Positions 1 through 8,975 are shown, counted from the first letter of the stretch. The stretch: 64,000 nt of DNA from an uncultured Clostridium sp. (GCA_900554815.1 USIO01000003.1:13305-77304); one strand, 5' to 3'. The notes: generated by a model not told the origin, from the sequence alone. Numbers and translations are program-made.

Positions 1-296
1 GAGAATTTGTAGAATCAAATGGATTTTCTGTATTAAAAGAGTTCCAAGGACACGGAATAGGACAAGCTATGCACGAGGATCCAGGGATTCCAAACTATGG
101 AAAGCCCAATAAGGGTTTAAGGCTTGAAGCTGGCATGACTTTAGCAATTGAACCCATGGTAAATGCTGGTAAACCAGATATTGATATATTAGATGACGGG
201 TGGACAGTTGTTACACTTGATGGTAGTTTAGCTGCACATTACGAAAATACCATTTTAATTACAGAAAAAGAACCAGAAATATTGACAATATTGTAA
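1..296 (+). CDS. map: Methionine aminopeptidase, 3' part only
   Basis: This is the C-terminal part of type I methionine aminopeptidase, which removes the initiator Met from new proteins; the 5' part lies outside the window. The open frame runs from base 3 with no start codon needed, so the ATG at 69 is internal. The metal-site region GHGIGQAMHEDPGIPNYG is visible (His of GHG, then HEDP), followed by the EPM motif and the terminal ENTILIT segment with its metal-binding Glu. The gene lies just upstream of infA, as in the secY-adk-map-infA arrangement common in Firmicutes. The family assignment is secure. Confidence 0.95.
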   Translation, partial: EFVESNGFSVLKEFQGHGIGQAMHEDPGIPNYGKPNKGLRLEAGMTLAIEPMVNAGKPDIDILDDGWTVVTLDGSLAAHYENTILITEKEPEILTIL

Positions 297-355
297 TTTT
301 ATTATATACTATATTAGCTAATTGTGAAAAATACCTAAAATAGGAGGGAATACTA

Positions 356-574
356 TTGGCAAAAGAGGATGTTATAGAAGTTGAAGGAACAGTTGTAGAA
401 ACTCTTCCTAATACAAACTTTAAAGTTGAACTAGAAAATGGGCATAAAATATTAGCTCATATTTCTGGAAAGCTTAGAATGAATTACATAAAAATTCTGC
501 CTGGAGACAAAGTAAAAGTAGAACTTTCTCCTTATGACTTAACAAAAGGTCGTATAACATGGAGAGCAAAATAA
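356..574 (+). CDS. infA: Translation initiation factor IF-1
   Basis: IF-1 is a 72-residue OB-fold protein that occupies the 30S A site during initiation. The length and the sequence AKEDVIEVEGTVVETLPN, with GHKILAHISGK and the C-terminal YDLTKGRITWR, are typical of the family. The start is TTG at 356, preceded by a GGAGG at about 343-347; no ATG fits the conserved N-terminus. It lies between map and rpmJ in the ribosomal operon. No oddities were seen. Confidence 0.97.
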   Translation: MAKEDVIEVEGTVVETLPNTNFKVELENGHKILAHISGKLRMNYIKILPGDKVKVELSPYDLTKGRITWRAK

Positions 575-646
575 TATATTGCAAATTATTACCATTATAT
601 TTATAATATAGTAAAAATGGCAAAATCTTAGATTGGAGGTGGCAAC

Positions 647-760
647 ATGAAAGTAAGACCATCAGTAAAAAAAATATGTGAAAAATGTAAAGTAATAAAA
701 AGAAAAGGTGTTATTAGGGTAATTTGCGAAAACCCAAAACATAAACAAAGACAAGGCTAG
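647..760 (+). CDS. rpmJ: 50S ribosomal protein L36 (bL36)
   Basis: A 37-residue protein beginning MKVRPSVKKICEKCKVIKRKG and ending KHKQRQG. The zinc-ribbon ligands (CEKC, then a Cys and the His of the C-terminal half) are present, so this is the zinc-binding form. GGAGGT at about 636-641 precedes the ATG by a normal distance. The gene is short, but its position between infA and rpsM and its sequence make it certain. Confidence 0.97.
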   Translation: MKVRPSVKKICEKCKVIKRKGVIRVICENPKHKQRQG

Positions 761-958
761 TTTTTTGAATATAGCCTTAATTTTCATTTGTAATAGACAT
801 ACTTTAAGGTGGCGGCTGGTAAGCAAAAAGCTTACTTTCCTTATGAGTTTGTTTATATAAATTAAATTGTTTTTTATTTTACTGATATAATGTTTTAAAA
901 CATTATATGCATTTCACTTTAAAATAAAAAAACATAAAATATTTTGGAGGTGCAAAAA
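761..958 (+). other. rpmJ-rpsM intergenic spacer with small hairpin
   Basis: About 200 bases without a gene. A short perfect inverted repeat (GTAAGC, five A, GCTTAC at 819-835) lies in the middle and could form a small hairpin, with no T-tract behind it. The only CGG here (about 812) is outside any reading frame. I see no recognisable riboswitch or promoter that I would defend. Confidence 0.4.
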
Positions 959-1330
959 ATGGCTCGTATAGCAGGAGTAGATTTACCTAGAGAAAAAAGA
1001 GTTGAAATAGGACTTACGTATATTTATGGAATAGGATTAACAAGTTCTCAAAAAATATTATCAGAAGCAGGAGTAAATCCAGACACTAGAGTAAAAGACC
1101 TAAGCGATGAAGATGTAAGCAAAATAAGAAAAGCGATGGAAGGCTATAAAGTAGAAGGTGACCTAAGAAGAGAAGTAGCGCTTAATATTAAAAGACTTAC
1201 AGAAATTGGTTGCTATAGAGGAATCAGACATAGAAAAGGATTGCCTGTAAGAGGACAAAGAACAAAAACAAATGCTCGTACAAGAAAAGGTCCAAGAAAA
1301 CTAGTAAGTAAAAGCAAAAGTAAGAGTTAA
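959..1330 (+). CDS. rpsM: 30S ribosomal protein S13 (uS13)
   Basis: A 123-residue uS13, head protein of the 30S subunit that contacts the P-site tRNA and uS19. The N-terminus MARIAGVDLPREKRVEIGLTYIYGIG, the middle RREVALNIKRL and the basic tail RGQRTKTNARTRKGPRK match the family. The start is ATG 959, behind TTGGAGGTG at about 944-952. A longer frame from TTG 944 would swallow the ribosome binding site and is rejected. The gene is followed 43 bases later by rpsK, as in most Firmicutes. Confidence 0.97.
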   Translation: MARIAGVDLPREKRVEIGLTYIYGIGLTSSQKILSEAGVNPDTRVKDLSDEDVSKIRKAMEGYKVEGDLRREVALNIKRLTEIGCYRGIRHRKGLPVRGQRTKTNARTRKGPRKLVSKSKSKS

Positions 1331-1373
1331 AAATAAACTCTAGAATTATTGAATAAGGAGGAAAATTCAAAAA

Positions 1374-1775
1374 ATGGCTACGAAAAATGCAACAAAAAAG
1401 ACAGTAACTAGAAGAAAAGATAGAAAAAACATTGATAAAGGAGCAGCACACATTCACTCTAGTTTTAATAATACAATTGTTACAATTACAGATGTTAAAG
1501 GAAATGTTATTTCTTGGGCTAGCGCCGGAGAACTTGGATTTAAAGGTTCAAGAAAATCAACACCATTTGCTGCAGGAGAAGCTGCAGAAACAGCTGCAAA
1601 GGCTGCAATGGAACATGGACTAAAATCTGTTGAAGTATATGTAAAAGGACCAGGATCTGGTCGTGAAGCAGCAATTCGTTCGCTTCAAACAGCAGGATTG
1701 GAAATTAGTATGATTAAAGATGTAACTCCAATTCCTCATAATGGTTGTAGACCACCAAAAAGAAGAAGAGTATAA
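1374..1775 (+). CDS. rpsK: 30S ribosomal protein S11 (uS11)
   Basis: A 133-residue uS11, a platform protein of the 30S subunit near the Shine-Dalgarno helix. The motifs AHIHSSFNNTIVTITD, GFKGSRKSTPFAAGEAAE and the C-terminal TPIPHNGCRPPKRRRV are diagnostic. It has a good ribosome binding site (AAGGAGG at about 1356) and lies between rpsM and rpsD in the same transcription unit. Reading frame intact. Confidence 0.98.
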   Translation: MATKNATKKTVTRRKDRKNIDKGAAHIHSSFNNTIVTITDVKGNVISWASAGELGFKGSRKSTPFAAGEAAETAAKAAMEHGLKSVEVYVKGPGSGREAAIRSLQTAGLEISMIKDVTPIPHNGCRPPKRRRV

Positions 1776-1793
1776 AAGGAGGGAAATATAGAA

Positions 1794-2420
1794 ATGGCAA
1801 GATATAAAGACGAACAATGCCGTATTTGTCGTAGAGAAGGACAAAAATTGTTCTTAAAAGGTTCAAGATGCTATACAGATAAATGTAGTATTACAAGAAG
1901 AAATTATGCGCCAGGACAACATGGACAAAAAAGAAAAAAACTTTCTGAATATGGTACACAATTAAGAGAAAAACAAAAAACAAAATCATTCTATGGAGTT
2001 GGAGAAAAACAATTCAGAAGATATTTTGAAATGGCTGAAAGTAAAAAAGGAATTACAGGTGAAATTTTACTTCAAATTTTAGAAAGTAGATTAGATAATG
2101 TTGTATATAGATTAGGATATGGTTCTTCAAGACGCCAAGCAAGAATGTTTGTAACACATGGACAATTTGAAGTAAATGGAAGAAAAGTTAATATCCCATC
2201 TTATTTAGTAAAACCAGGGGATATAATTACAGTTAGAGAAATTAGAAAAGACAACAAAACAATTAAAGAAAACATAGAAATTAATGCTTCAAGACCTGTT
2301 CCAGAATGGTTAGAAAAAGATGAAAAAAACTTAAGCGGTAAAGTTATTAGACTAGCATCAAGAGAAGATGTTGATATACCAGTAGAAGAACATTTAATTG
2401 TAGAGTTATATTCTAAATAA
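1794..2420 (+). CDS. rpsD: 30S ribosomal protein S4 (uS4)
   Basis: A 208-residue uS4, which nucleates 16S rRNA folding. The N-terminal Cys cluster CRICRREG...CYTDKC marks the zinc-binding version of the family. The central S4 RNA-binding domain (SRLDNVVYRLGYGSSRRQARMFVTHG) and the C-terminal VEEHLIVELYSK are typical. An AAGGAGG lies just upstream of ATG 1794. In many bacteria S4 represses its own operon; no leader structure for this was identified here. Confidence 0.98.
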   Translation: MARYKDEQCRICRREGQKLFLKGSRCYTDKCSITRRNYAPGQHGQKRKKLSEYGTQLREKQKTKSFYGVGEKQFRRYFEMAESKKGITGEILLQILESRLDNVVYRLGYGSSRRQARMFVTHGQFEVNGRKVNIPSYLVKPGDIITVREIRKDNKTIKENIEINASRPVPEWLEKDEKNLSGKVIRLASREDVDIPVEEHLIVELYSK

Positions 2421-2451
2421 TTATTAAATGTTTTAATTTAGGAGGTTAAAA

Positions 2452-3399
2452 ATGATTGAATTCGAAAAACCAAATATTGAATGCTTAAGTGTAGACAATG
2501 AGAAAAATTATGCAAAATTTGTATGTGAACCATTAGAACGTGGTTATGGAATGACAATTGGAAATTCTTTAAGGAGAATTTTGCTATCATCACTTCCAGG
2601 AGCAGCAATTACAAGCATTAAAATAGAAGGTGTAGTTCACGAATTCTCTACTATTGCAAATGTAGTAGAAGACGTTCCAGAGATTATTGTTAATTTAAAG
2701 AACGTAAGATTAAAACTTCATAATAACGAAGAAAAAATAATTAGAATTGACTTTAAAGGTGAAGGAGAAGTTACAGCTTCAGATATTATAACAGATGGCA
2801 CAGTTGAAATTTTAAACCCAGAAACTCATATTGCTACAGTATCTGAAAAAGGAAGTCTTCAAATTGAAATGACTGTTAATAAAGGAAGAGGATACAATAC
2901 AGCTGAAAAAAATAAAAATCCAAATCAAGGATTAGGAGCTCTTCCAATAGATTCTATATTTACTCCTGTAAAAAAAGTAAATTATTCTGTTGAAAATACA
3001 AGAGTAGGTCAAATGGTAGACTATGATAAACTAACAATAGAAGTGTGGACAGATGGTAGTTTAAAGCCATATGAAGCATTAAGCTTAGCAGCTAAAGTTA
3101 TGACAGAACATTTGAATTTATTTATTGACCTTTCAGAAACTGCAAAAAATACACAAATTATGATTGAAAAAGAAGAATCTAAAAAAGGCAAAGTATTAGA
3201 AATGCCAATTGAAGAACTAGAATTATCTGTAAGATCATACAATTGTTTAAAAAGAGCTGGAATTTCTACAGTAGAAGATTTAGCAAACAAATCTGGTTCA
3301 GATATGATGAAAGTAAGAAACCTAGGAAAGAAATCACTAGATGAAGTTACTAATAAATTACACGCATTAGGACTAGATTTTGCATCAGAAGAAGACTAA
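2452..3399 (+). CDS. rpoA: RNA polymerase alpha subunit
   Basis: A 315-residue alpha subunit. The N-terminal assembly domain (about residues 1-230) contains RGYGMTIGNSLRRILLSSLPGAA and DYDKLTIEVWTDGS. A short linker leads to the C-terminal domain (about 250-310) with helix-hairpin-helix motifs (YNCLKRAGISTVEDLANKS and VRNLGKKSLDEV) that bind UP elements and activators. The RBS is AGGAGG at about 2441. Position between rpsD and rplQ is standard. It contains no CGG codon. Confidence 0.98.
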   Translation: MIEFEKPNIECLSVDNEKNYAKFVCEPLERGYGMTIGNSLRRILLSSLPGAAITSIKIEGVVHEFSTIANVVEDVPEIIVNLKNVRLKLHNNEEKIIRIDFKGEGEVTASDIITDGTVEILNPETHIATVSEKGSLQIEMTVNKGRGYNTAEKNKNPNQGLGALPIDSIFTPVKKVNYSVENTRVGQMVDYDKLTIEVWTDGSLKPYEALSLAAKVMTEHLNLFIDLSETAKNTQIMIEKEESKKGKVLEMPIEELELSVRSYNCLKRAGISTVEDLANKSGSDMMKVRNLGKKSLDEVTNKLHALGLDFASEED

Positions 3400-3435
3400 A
3401 ATAAATAAAATATTAAAGAAAGGAATTTTTGTAAA

Positions 3436-3960
3436 ATGGCTATAAATAGAAAGTTAGGAAAAACTACTGACCAAAGGCTTGCAATGCTTAAATGCCAAGT
3501 AACAGATTTAATATTACATGGAAAAATTGAAACAACATTACCAAGAGCAAAAGAAGTAAAAGCAATTGCAGATAGCATTATTGCATTAGCAATAAAAGAA
3601 AAAGACAATTTCGAAACAGTAGAAGTAAAAGTAGTTAAAGCAAAATTAGATAGCAAAGGCAATAAAGTTACTGAAAAAGCAACAAGTAAAAATGGCAAAG
3701 AATATTGGAAAGTTGTAAAAGAAGAAACAACCGAAAAAAGACAAAAAGATATGCCATCAAGACTAAATGCTAGAAGAAAAATAATGAAACACATTAATAA
3801 AGTAACAGACGAAAAAGGTAATAATATTGACTTAATAAATAAATTATTTAATGAAATAGCACCAAAATATGAAGGTAGAGTTGGTGGATATACACGTATA
3901 TTAAAAGCTGGTCCTAGAAGAGGAGATGCAGCAGAAGTAGCAATACTACAATTAATATAA
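3436..3960 (+). CDS. rplQ: 50S ribosomal protein L17 (bL17), long form
   Basis: bL17 sits near the peptide exit tunnel. The N-terminus LGKTTDQRLAMLKCQVTDLILHGKIETTL and the C-terminus GGYTRILKAGPRRGDAAEVAILQLI are clearly L17. At 174 residues it is longer than the usual 115-130. The excess is one charged, Lys/Glu-rich insertion at about residues 57-105, between the globular core and the final strand. It is the last gene of the operon and is followed by a very strong hairpin. Confidence 0.96.
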   Translation: MAINRKLGKTTDQRLAMLKCQVTDLILHGKIETTLPRAKEVKAIADSIIALAIKEKDNFETVEVKVVKAKLDSKGNKVTEKATSKNGKEYWKVVKEETTEKRQKDMPSRLNARRKIMKHINKVTDEKGNNIDLINKLFNEIAPKYEGRVGGYTRILKAGPRRGDAAEVAILQLI

Positions 3961-3979
3961 TTTTAGACCTAGTATAATA

Positions 3980-4081
3980 AAAAAAGTTATTATATAAAAT
4001 TTATATAATCTCATATAAAATTTTTAACAACTAAAAACATAAATGAGATTTATCTTAAATTTTTATATAATAACTTTTTTT
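3980..4081 (+). terminator. Long hairpin terminator after rplQ
   Basis: Bases 3980-4003 pair almost perfectly with 4056-4080 (AAAGTTATTATATAAA against TTTATATAATAACTTT). A second inner inverted repeat (AATCTCAT / ATGAGATT) lies inside, and the outer arm ends in a run of T. This should end the ribosomal-protein/rpoA transcript. Confidence 0.85.
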
Positions 4082-4176
4082 GGAAGGAAAAATTAATAAT
4101 AAGATTTTAAACTGAATTTATTAAAAATACTCACCAACAAAAATAAATAACATACATTATAATTAGGAGGCATAAA

Positions 4177-4530
4177 ATGCTGGAATTTATTTTTAATCTT
4201 ATTATTTGTACTTTAGCTATATATGGTTTTATTGAAATTATTAAAAATACATATTATATATTTACAACTACAAATTTAAAATCTAAAGGTATATATATGA
4301 TTTTAGCAGTAAAAAATCAGGAAGATACAATAGAAGGTTTTCTAAGAACAGTTTTATTTAGACTAATTTATGGTAATGAAGAATTAATAAAAAAAGTAAT
4401 TATTACAGATTTAAACTCAACAGATGAAACACCAGAAATAATTGAAAAAATACAAAAGGACTATGAATATATTAATGTATTAGATTGGAAAGAATGTAAA
4501 GATATTATAGATAGCGTTGATAAAAATTAA
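4177..4530 (+). CDS. Hypothetical membrane-anchored protein, GT-A-like fragment
   Basis: 117 residues, function not recognised. Residues 1-28 form one hydrophobic segment (FIFNLIICTLAIYGFIEII). The rest includes YMILAVKNQEDTIEGFLRTVLFR and KKVIITDLNSTDETPEIIEKI, which resembles the start of a family-2 glycosyltransferase fold (a nucleotide-sugar beta-strand and D-x-S-T-D-E-T). It is far too short to be a complete transferase. It has a strong RBS (TTAGGAGG at about 4163) and stands alone between the rplQ terminator and murT. Confidence 0.6.
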   Translation: MLEFIFNLIICTLAIYGFIEIIKNTYYIFTTTNLKSKGIYMILAVKNQEDTIEGFLRTVLFRLIYGNEELIKKVIITDLNSTDETPEIIEKIQKDYEYINVLDWKECKDIIDSVDKN

Positions 4531-4639
4531 ATTATATAAGTCTATATTTTTGCAATTAAAAAATAATAGAAAAATCTTTAAAAATAATATAATTCGTGAT
4601 AAAATACTTCTAAGCTAAAAAGGTTAGAGGTGTTTTTTT

Positions 4640-6007
4640 ATGAATATACAATTTATATTTTCGTTATGGATAGGAAAAATAGCGGCATTTTGTGTAAATA
4701 TTATAGATAAAACAAGAGGAACAAATTTTTCTGGAAAAGTTGCAACTAAATTAATGCCAAATTTTATTGCGGGATTTAGAGGGATAAATTTAGACAAAGT
4801 AATTATGATTACAGGAACAAATGGAAAATCAACAACTACTAATTTAATTGCTCATACTATAAAAAGCGCAGGTAAAAAAACTGCTACTAATAAAGAAGGA
4901 GCTAACATGATGGGGGGAGTTGCTACAACTTTAATTAAAAATTCTAGCTTAACAGGTAAGTTTAAAAAAGAATTTTTAGTTTTAGAAATTGATGAAAGAA
5001 GCCTATCAGCCATACATAAAGTATTACCAGCGCATAACTTGTGCATAACAAATTTGCAAAAAGACCAGGTACAAAGAAATGGAGATCCAGACTTTATTTT
5101 TTCTAAATTCGAAAATGTAATAGGAAAAGATATTACTTTATTTGTAAACGATGAAGAACCTAGAAGTAGAGCTTTAGAAGACAAAGCTGGACAAGTTATA
5201 TATTTTAGTGTAGATAAAAATTCCAAAAGCTTTGAAAAGGACGATTTTTATGATGTTACTTTACCATGCCCAAAATGTAATTACCCAATAAAATACAAGT
5301 TTTATAATTTAGAAAGCATTGGAAAATTTGAATGTAGCAATTGCGATTATAAATCTAAAGAAGAACCAGATATTTTAATAAAAAATGTGGACTTTGAAAA
5401 TAAAACTTTTGAATGTAATGAAAAGAAATATAATATTACGTATTATACTCCATTTTATATTTATAACTATGCAGCTACAATTGCGGTATCAAAAAAATTT
5501 GGACTAACAGAAGAACAAATACAAAAAGCTTTTCAAACATTTGTAAATCCTGGGGAAAGAAGAGAAGTATTAAAATACAAAGACAAAATCATACATTACT
5601 TAAGAATGAAACAAGAAAACCCAGAAACATTACAATCTGCATTAGATACAATTGCTGAAGACAAATCAGAAAAAGCAATATTTGCTGGATTTTACGAAGT
5701 AAAAGATTTTTTACCACATTATGCTAATACATTTTATTTTTTTGATTGTAGCTTTAAAAATATTGCTACAACTCCAGTAGAAAAATATATTGTTTTTTCT
5801 AAAACAGTTTGTTATGACGTAGCCAATAGAATGATTTATGATGGAGCAAACAAAGAAAATATTGAAATTATTGATGAAGAAGATATTGAAATAATTTTAA
5901 AGAAAATGGACGAGCTAAAAACAAATAATATTTATATTTTAACAGGTATGAAACCATATAAAAAAATTAAAAATTTTTTGGAAAGGGAGGCTTTAATTAA
6001 TGGATAA
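4640..6007 (+). CDS. murT: MurT-like Mur ligase family protein
   Basis: A 455-residue Mur-ligase fold protein. By family it is the ligase subunit of lipid II isoglutaminyl synthase, which amidates the alpha-carboxyl of D-Glu in peptidoglycan precursors. The P-loop GTNGKST is at 59-65 and the MurT signature TNLQKDQVQRNGD at 138-149. A zinc ribbon (CPKC 210-213, CSNC 232-235) is typical of MurT. The C-terminal domain is diverged: the usual KNPAGFN and DGRDVSWLWD stretches are replaced by MKQENPETLQ and a weak FFDC segment. It overlaps the following gatD-like gene by 8 bases, so the two are translationally coupled. Confidence 0.8.
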   Translation: MNIQFIFSLWIGKIAAFCVNIIDKTRGTNFSGKVATKLMPNFIAGFRGINLDKVIMITGTNGKSTTTNLIAHTIKSAGKKTATNKEGANMMGGVATTLIKNSSLTGKFKKEFLVLEIDERSLSAIHKVLPAHNLCITNLQKDQVQRNGDPDFIFSKFENVIGKDITLFVNDEEPRSRALEDKAGQVIYFSVDKNSKSFEKDDFYDVTLPCPKCNYPIKYKFYNLESIGKFECSNCDYKSKEEPDILIKNVDFENKTFECNEKKYNITYYTPFYIYNYAATIAVSKKFGLTEEQIQKAFQTFVNPGERREVLKYKDKIIHYLRMKQENPETLQSALDTIAEDKSEKAIFAGFYEVKDFLPHYANTFYFFDCSFKNIATTPVEKYIVFSKTVCYDVANRMIYDGANKENIEIIDEEDIEIILKKMDELKTNNIYILTGMKPYKKIKNFLEREALING

Positions 6008-6737
6008 AGTAGAAATTAATTTGGCATGGATGTACCCAGATATTTTAAACCTCCATGGGGAAAGAGGCAGTATTCAGGCATTCAATAAAATAGCAGATAA
6101 CCTTGGAGTTAAACTTAAAACTATTAGAATTAATAATTATAAAGAAGAAATAAATTTTAACAATATAGATATTATGATATTCCTACCAGGAGAACTAAAA
6201 GTACTTCCTATAATAAAAGAGTCATTATCTAATAAAATAGAAGAGATTTACCAATACATATTAGCTAATAAATATATGATTTCTATTGGAACAACAGGTG
6301 CATTATTTGGGAAAAAAATTATAAGACAAAATGGAGAAGAATTAGAAGGACTTGGGCTATTAGACTTTAATGCACAAGAAAGAAAAACTGTTATAGGAGA
6401 TGACTTATATTTTTATGTTAATGAAACAAAACAACAAATTATGGGATCACAAATACAAATGATAGATATTCAATTACAACAAGAAGATCCATTAGGTAAT
6501 ATAATTTATGGATATGGAAATAATGGAAGCAAAGTAGAAGGAGTAAGAAACAAAAATTTAATTGTTACTAATTGCCTAGGCCCAGTATTTGTAAAAAACC
6601 CTTGGTGGACAGAAAATATTTTAAAAAATATTATTTTAAACAAATATGGTAATATACAAAAAAAAGAAGAGTACCAATTAGAAAATTTATCTTTTGAAAC
6701 AACAAAACGATTTATTTTTGAAAAAACAAGTATATAA
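6000..6737 (+). CDS. gatD: GatD-like type 1 glutamine amidotransferase, apparently inactive
   Basis: A 245-residue partner of MurT. GatD normally hydrolyses glutamine to feed ammonia to MurT. The fold-level features are present (N-terminal AWMYPDILNLHGERGSIQAF, C-terminal GPVFVKNPWWTENIL). However, the nucleophile elbow, normally CGGYQLLG, reads SIGTTGALFG at 95-104, with Gly97 in the Cys position. The catalytic-His segment, normally HGP, reads LGP with Leu193. Both catalytic residues therefore seem lost, and the upstream GGGQD stretch is FLPGE. It may be a structural partner only. The 8-base overlap with murT supports a complex. Confidence 0.72.
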   Translation: MDKVEINLAWMYPDILNLHGERGSIQAFNKIADNLGVKLKTIRINNYKEEINFNNIDIMIFLPGELKVLPIIKESLSNKIEEIYQYILANKYMISIGTTGALFGKKIIRQNGEELEGLGLLDFNAQERKTVIGDDLYFYVNETKQQIMGSQIQMIDIQLQQEDPLGNIIYGYGNNGSKVEGVRNKNLIVTNCLGPVFVKNPWWTENILKNIILNKYGNIQKKEEYQLENLSFETTKRFIFEKTSI

Positions 6738-6767
6738 AAGTTATAAACCTAGAAAGGAGACCAATAA

Positions 6768-8975
6768 GTGGAAATAACAGGAACAGTAGAAGAAATTATT
6801 TATCAAAATGAAATTAATAGTTATACTATATGCATTTTCCAAACAGAAGAGGAATTAACAACTGCTGTTCGGATATTTACCATTTATTACATCTGGAGAT
6901 ACATTAAATTTAATTGGTAAATTTGTAAATCACCAAGAATATGGAAGACAATTCAAGATAGATACTTTTGAAAAACTAATGCCTAAAGGAGCAAAACAAA
7001 TTGAAAAATATTTAGCAGGAGGGACAATTAAAGGAATAGGACCTGCTACAGCCAAAAAAATTGTAGACAAATTTGGAGAAGAAACTATTGCCATTTTTAA
7101 ATTTGAACCAGAAAAATTAACACAGATAAAAGGAATCAACGAAAAAAAGGCATTAGAAATTGCACAAGAATTTAATGAAAAATGGGAGCTTTGGCAAATT
7201 GTTAGCTTCTTAGAACGCTTTCGGAATTACTGCGCAAAATAGTAAAAAAGTATATGAAGCACTACGGAATAAATGCTATTAACACTATAGAAGAAAACCC
7301 ATATATTCTAATAGATATTACCTATGGTGTTGACTTTAAACAAATAGACAAAATGGCAATGGATTTAGGAGTACCATATAATAGCCAAAAAAGAATAGAA
7401 AGTGGAATTAAATATAGTATTATTTTAACAAGTTATAATGGAAATACTTGTGTTGCTAAAGAAAATTTAATTAAATTTGTGACAGATTTATTAGATGTTT
7501 CTAAAGAAGAAGTAGAAGATAGCCTTATTAATTTACACGCCACAAAAAAAATTGTAATAGAAAAACAAGATAATGAAGAATGGATATATTTATATCCTTT
7601 TTATAAAGCCGAGAAAAACATTGCAGAAAAAATAAAAATAATGATTAATGCAAATAATAATAAATATATAAAAAATATTGAAAAAGAACTAAAAATACAA
7701 GAAGAAAAATTAAAAATAGAACTTTCCGAAAAACAAAAAGAAGCTGTTATGTGTGTAAACGAAAATAATATATGTGTTATTACAGGGGGACCCCGGAACT
7801 GGAAAAACAACAATTATAAAGGAAATAATTTCTATTTACGAAAAACAAGGTAAAAAAGTAGTTTTATGTGCTCCAACAGGAAGAGCTGCCAAGAGAATGA
7901 CAGAGGCAACCGAGAAGGAAGCAAAAACAATTCATAGACTATTAGAAATTGGGAAAATTCAGGATGAATTAAAACTAGAAAATATTGATTATGATGTACC
8001 ACCAATTGATGCAGATATTATAATAGTAGACGAAGTGTCTATGGTAGATGTTTTCCTTATGAATACATTACTAAAGGGAATTTACATTGGTACAAAATTA
8101 GTATTAGTAGGAGATAGTAATCAGCTACCATCTGTAGGACCACGGAAATCTACTAGAAGATATTATTAATTCCAATATTTTACCAGTAGTACAGTTAAAT
8201 AAAATTTTTAGACAAGCTGCTAAGAGCAAAATTGTTATAAATGCACATAATGTTAATGAAGGCAAAAGTTTTATAACAAATGAAAATAACGAAGAACAAA
8301 AAAATGATTTTTTCTATATTAATGAAATTAGCAAAGAAAAAATATTATACCAAGTTATATCATTATGCAAAGAAAGACTCGTAAAATATGGGAATTACGA
8401 TTTTTTTAAAGATATGCAAGTATTAACACCTACTAAAAGGGGAATATTGGGAACAAAGGAATTAAATAAAAGTTTGCAAGAAGCAATAAATCCGCATTCA
8501 GATTTAAAAGAAGAAAAACAGTATGGAGAACAGATATACCGTGTGGGAGATAGAGTAATGCAAATTAAAAACAATTACGATATTTACTGGGTAAGGAAAG
8601 AAGAAACAGGAACAGGTATTTTTAATGGAGAAATAGGAAAAATAGACCACATTGATAATGAATCAAAACAAGTAAAAATTTTATATGATGATGAAAAAGT
8701 AGCGTGGTACCAGTTTTCGGAATTAGACCAAATTGAACATGCCTATGCTATTACTATTCATAAATCACAACGGTAGTGAGTTTAATGTGGTTATTCTTGC
8801 AATACCACCATCTTCTCCGATGCTATTGACAAGAAATTTACTTTACACAGCTATTACTAGAGCAAAGAGAATGCTAGTTGTAATTGGAGGAAAAAATATT
8901 ATTGATTTTATGATAAAAAATGTTGATAGCAAGAAAAGAAATACAGGATTAAAGTATAAACTAGAAAGCACATAG
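6768..8975 (+). CDS. recD2: RecD2-type DNA helicase, six CGG +1 recoding sites
   Basis: RecD2 is a 5'-3' SF1B helicase involved in recombination and replication-fork repair. The start is GTG 6768 after AGAAAGGAGACC. Read in a single frame the gene is shattered. Skipping the C of the in-frame CGG codons at 6870, 7222, 7265, 7794, 8143 and 8771 gives one protein of 733 residues, the normal family length. Motifs then appear in order: helix-hairpin-helix GIGPATAKKIVDKFG (about 88-102), Walker A GGPGTGKTT with recoded Gly342, Walker B IIVDEVSMVD, GDSNQLPSVGPGNLLEDI with recoded Gly458, HKSQGSEF with Gly667, and YTAITRAKR. Each recoded position is a Gly expected in the family. The alternative is a pseudogene, but there is no other type of lesion. 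Confidence 0.88.
6870..6872 (+). other. CGG +1 recoding site 1 (recD2 Gly35)
   Basis: In-frame CGG after GTT (Val34). Dropping C gives GGA (Gly35) and the RecD2 sequence VGYLPFITSGDTL. The zero frame reaches TAA after 16 codons. Confidence 0.88.
7222..7224 (+). other. CGG +1 recoding site 2 (recD2 Gly152)
   Basis: In-frame CGG after TTT. Dropping C gives GGA and ERFGITAQNSKKVYE, the expected RecD2 helix. The zero frame stops at TAG after 6 codons. Confidence 0.88.
7265..7267 (+). other. CGG +1 recoding site 3 (recD2 Gly166)
   Basis: In-frame CGG after CTA, only 43 bases after site 2. Dropping C gives GGA and ALGINAINTIEENPYIL, matching the conserved ENPY region. The zero frame stops after 5 codons. 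Confidence 0.86.
7794..7796 (+). other. CGG +1 recoding site 4 (recD2 Walker A Gly342)
   Basis: In-frame CGG after CCC. Dropping C gives GGA and the Walker A loop GGPGTGKTT. Staying in frame gives PRNWKNNNY and a stop after 19 codons, with no ATP site. Confidence 0.9.
8143..8145 (+). other. CGG +1 recoding site 5 (recD2 Gly458)
   Basis: In-frame CGG after CCA. Dropping C gives GGA and LPSVGPGNLLEDI, a conserved helicase motif. The zero frame stops at TAA after 8 codons. Confidence 0.9.
8771..8773 (+). other. CGG +1 recoding site 6 (recD2 Gly667)
   Basis: In-frame CGG after CAA and directly before a zero-frame TAG. Dropping C gives GGT and IHKSQGSEFNVV, the conserved helicase motif. Confidence 0.9.

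Noticed and set aside
811..813. CGG between rpmJ and rpsM as a recoding site
   Set aside because: It is outside any gene. The same holds for CGG at about 38190 and in the T-box leader.
6768..8975. Five or six separate small genes in the recD2 region
   Set aside because: The pieces are consecutive segments of one RecD2 protein, with joins only at CGG codons and no start signals of their own.
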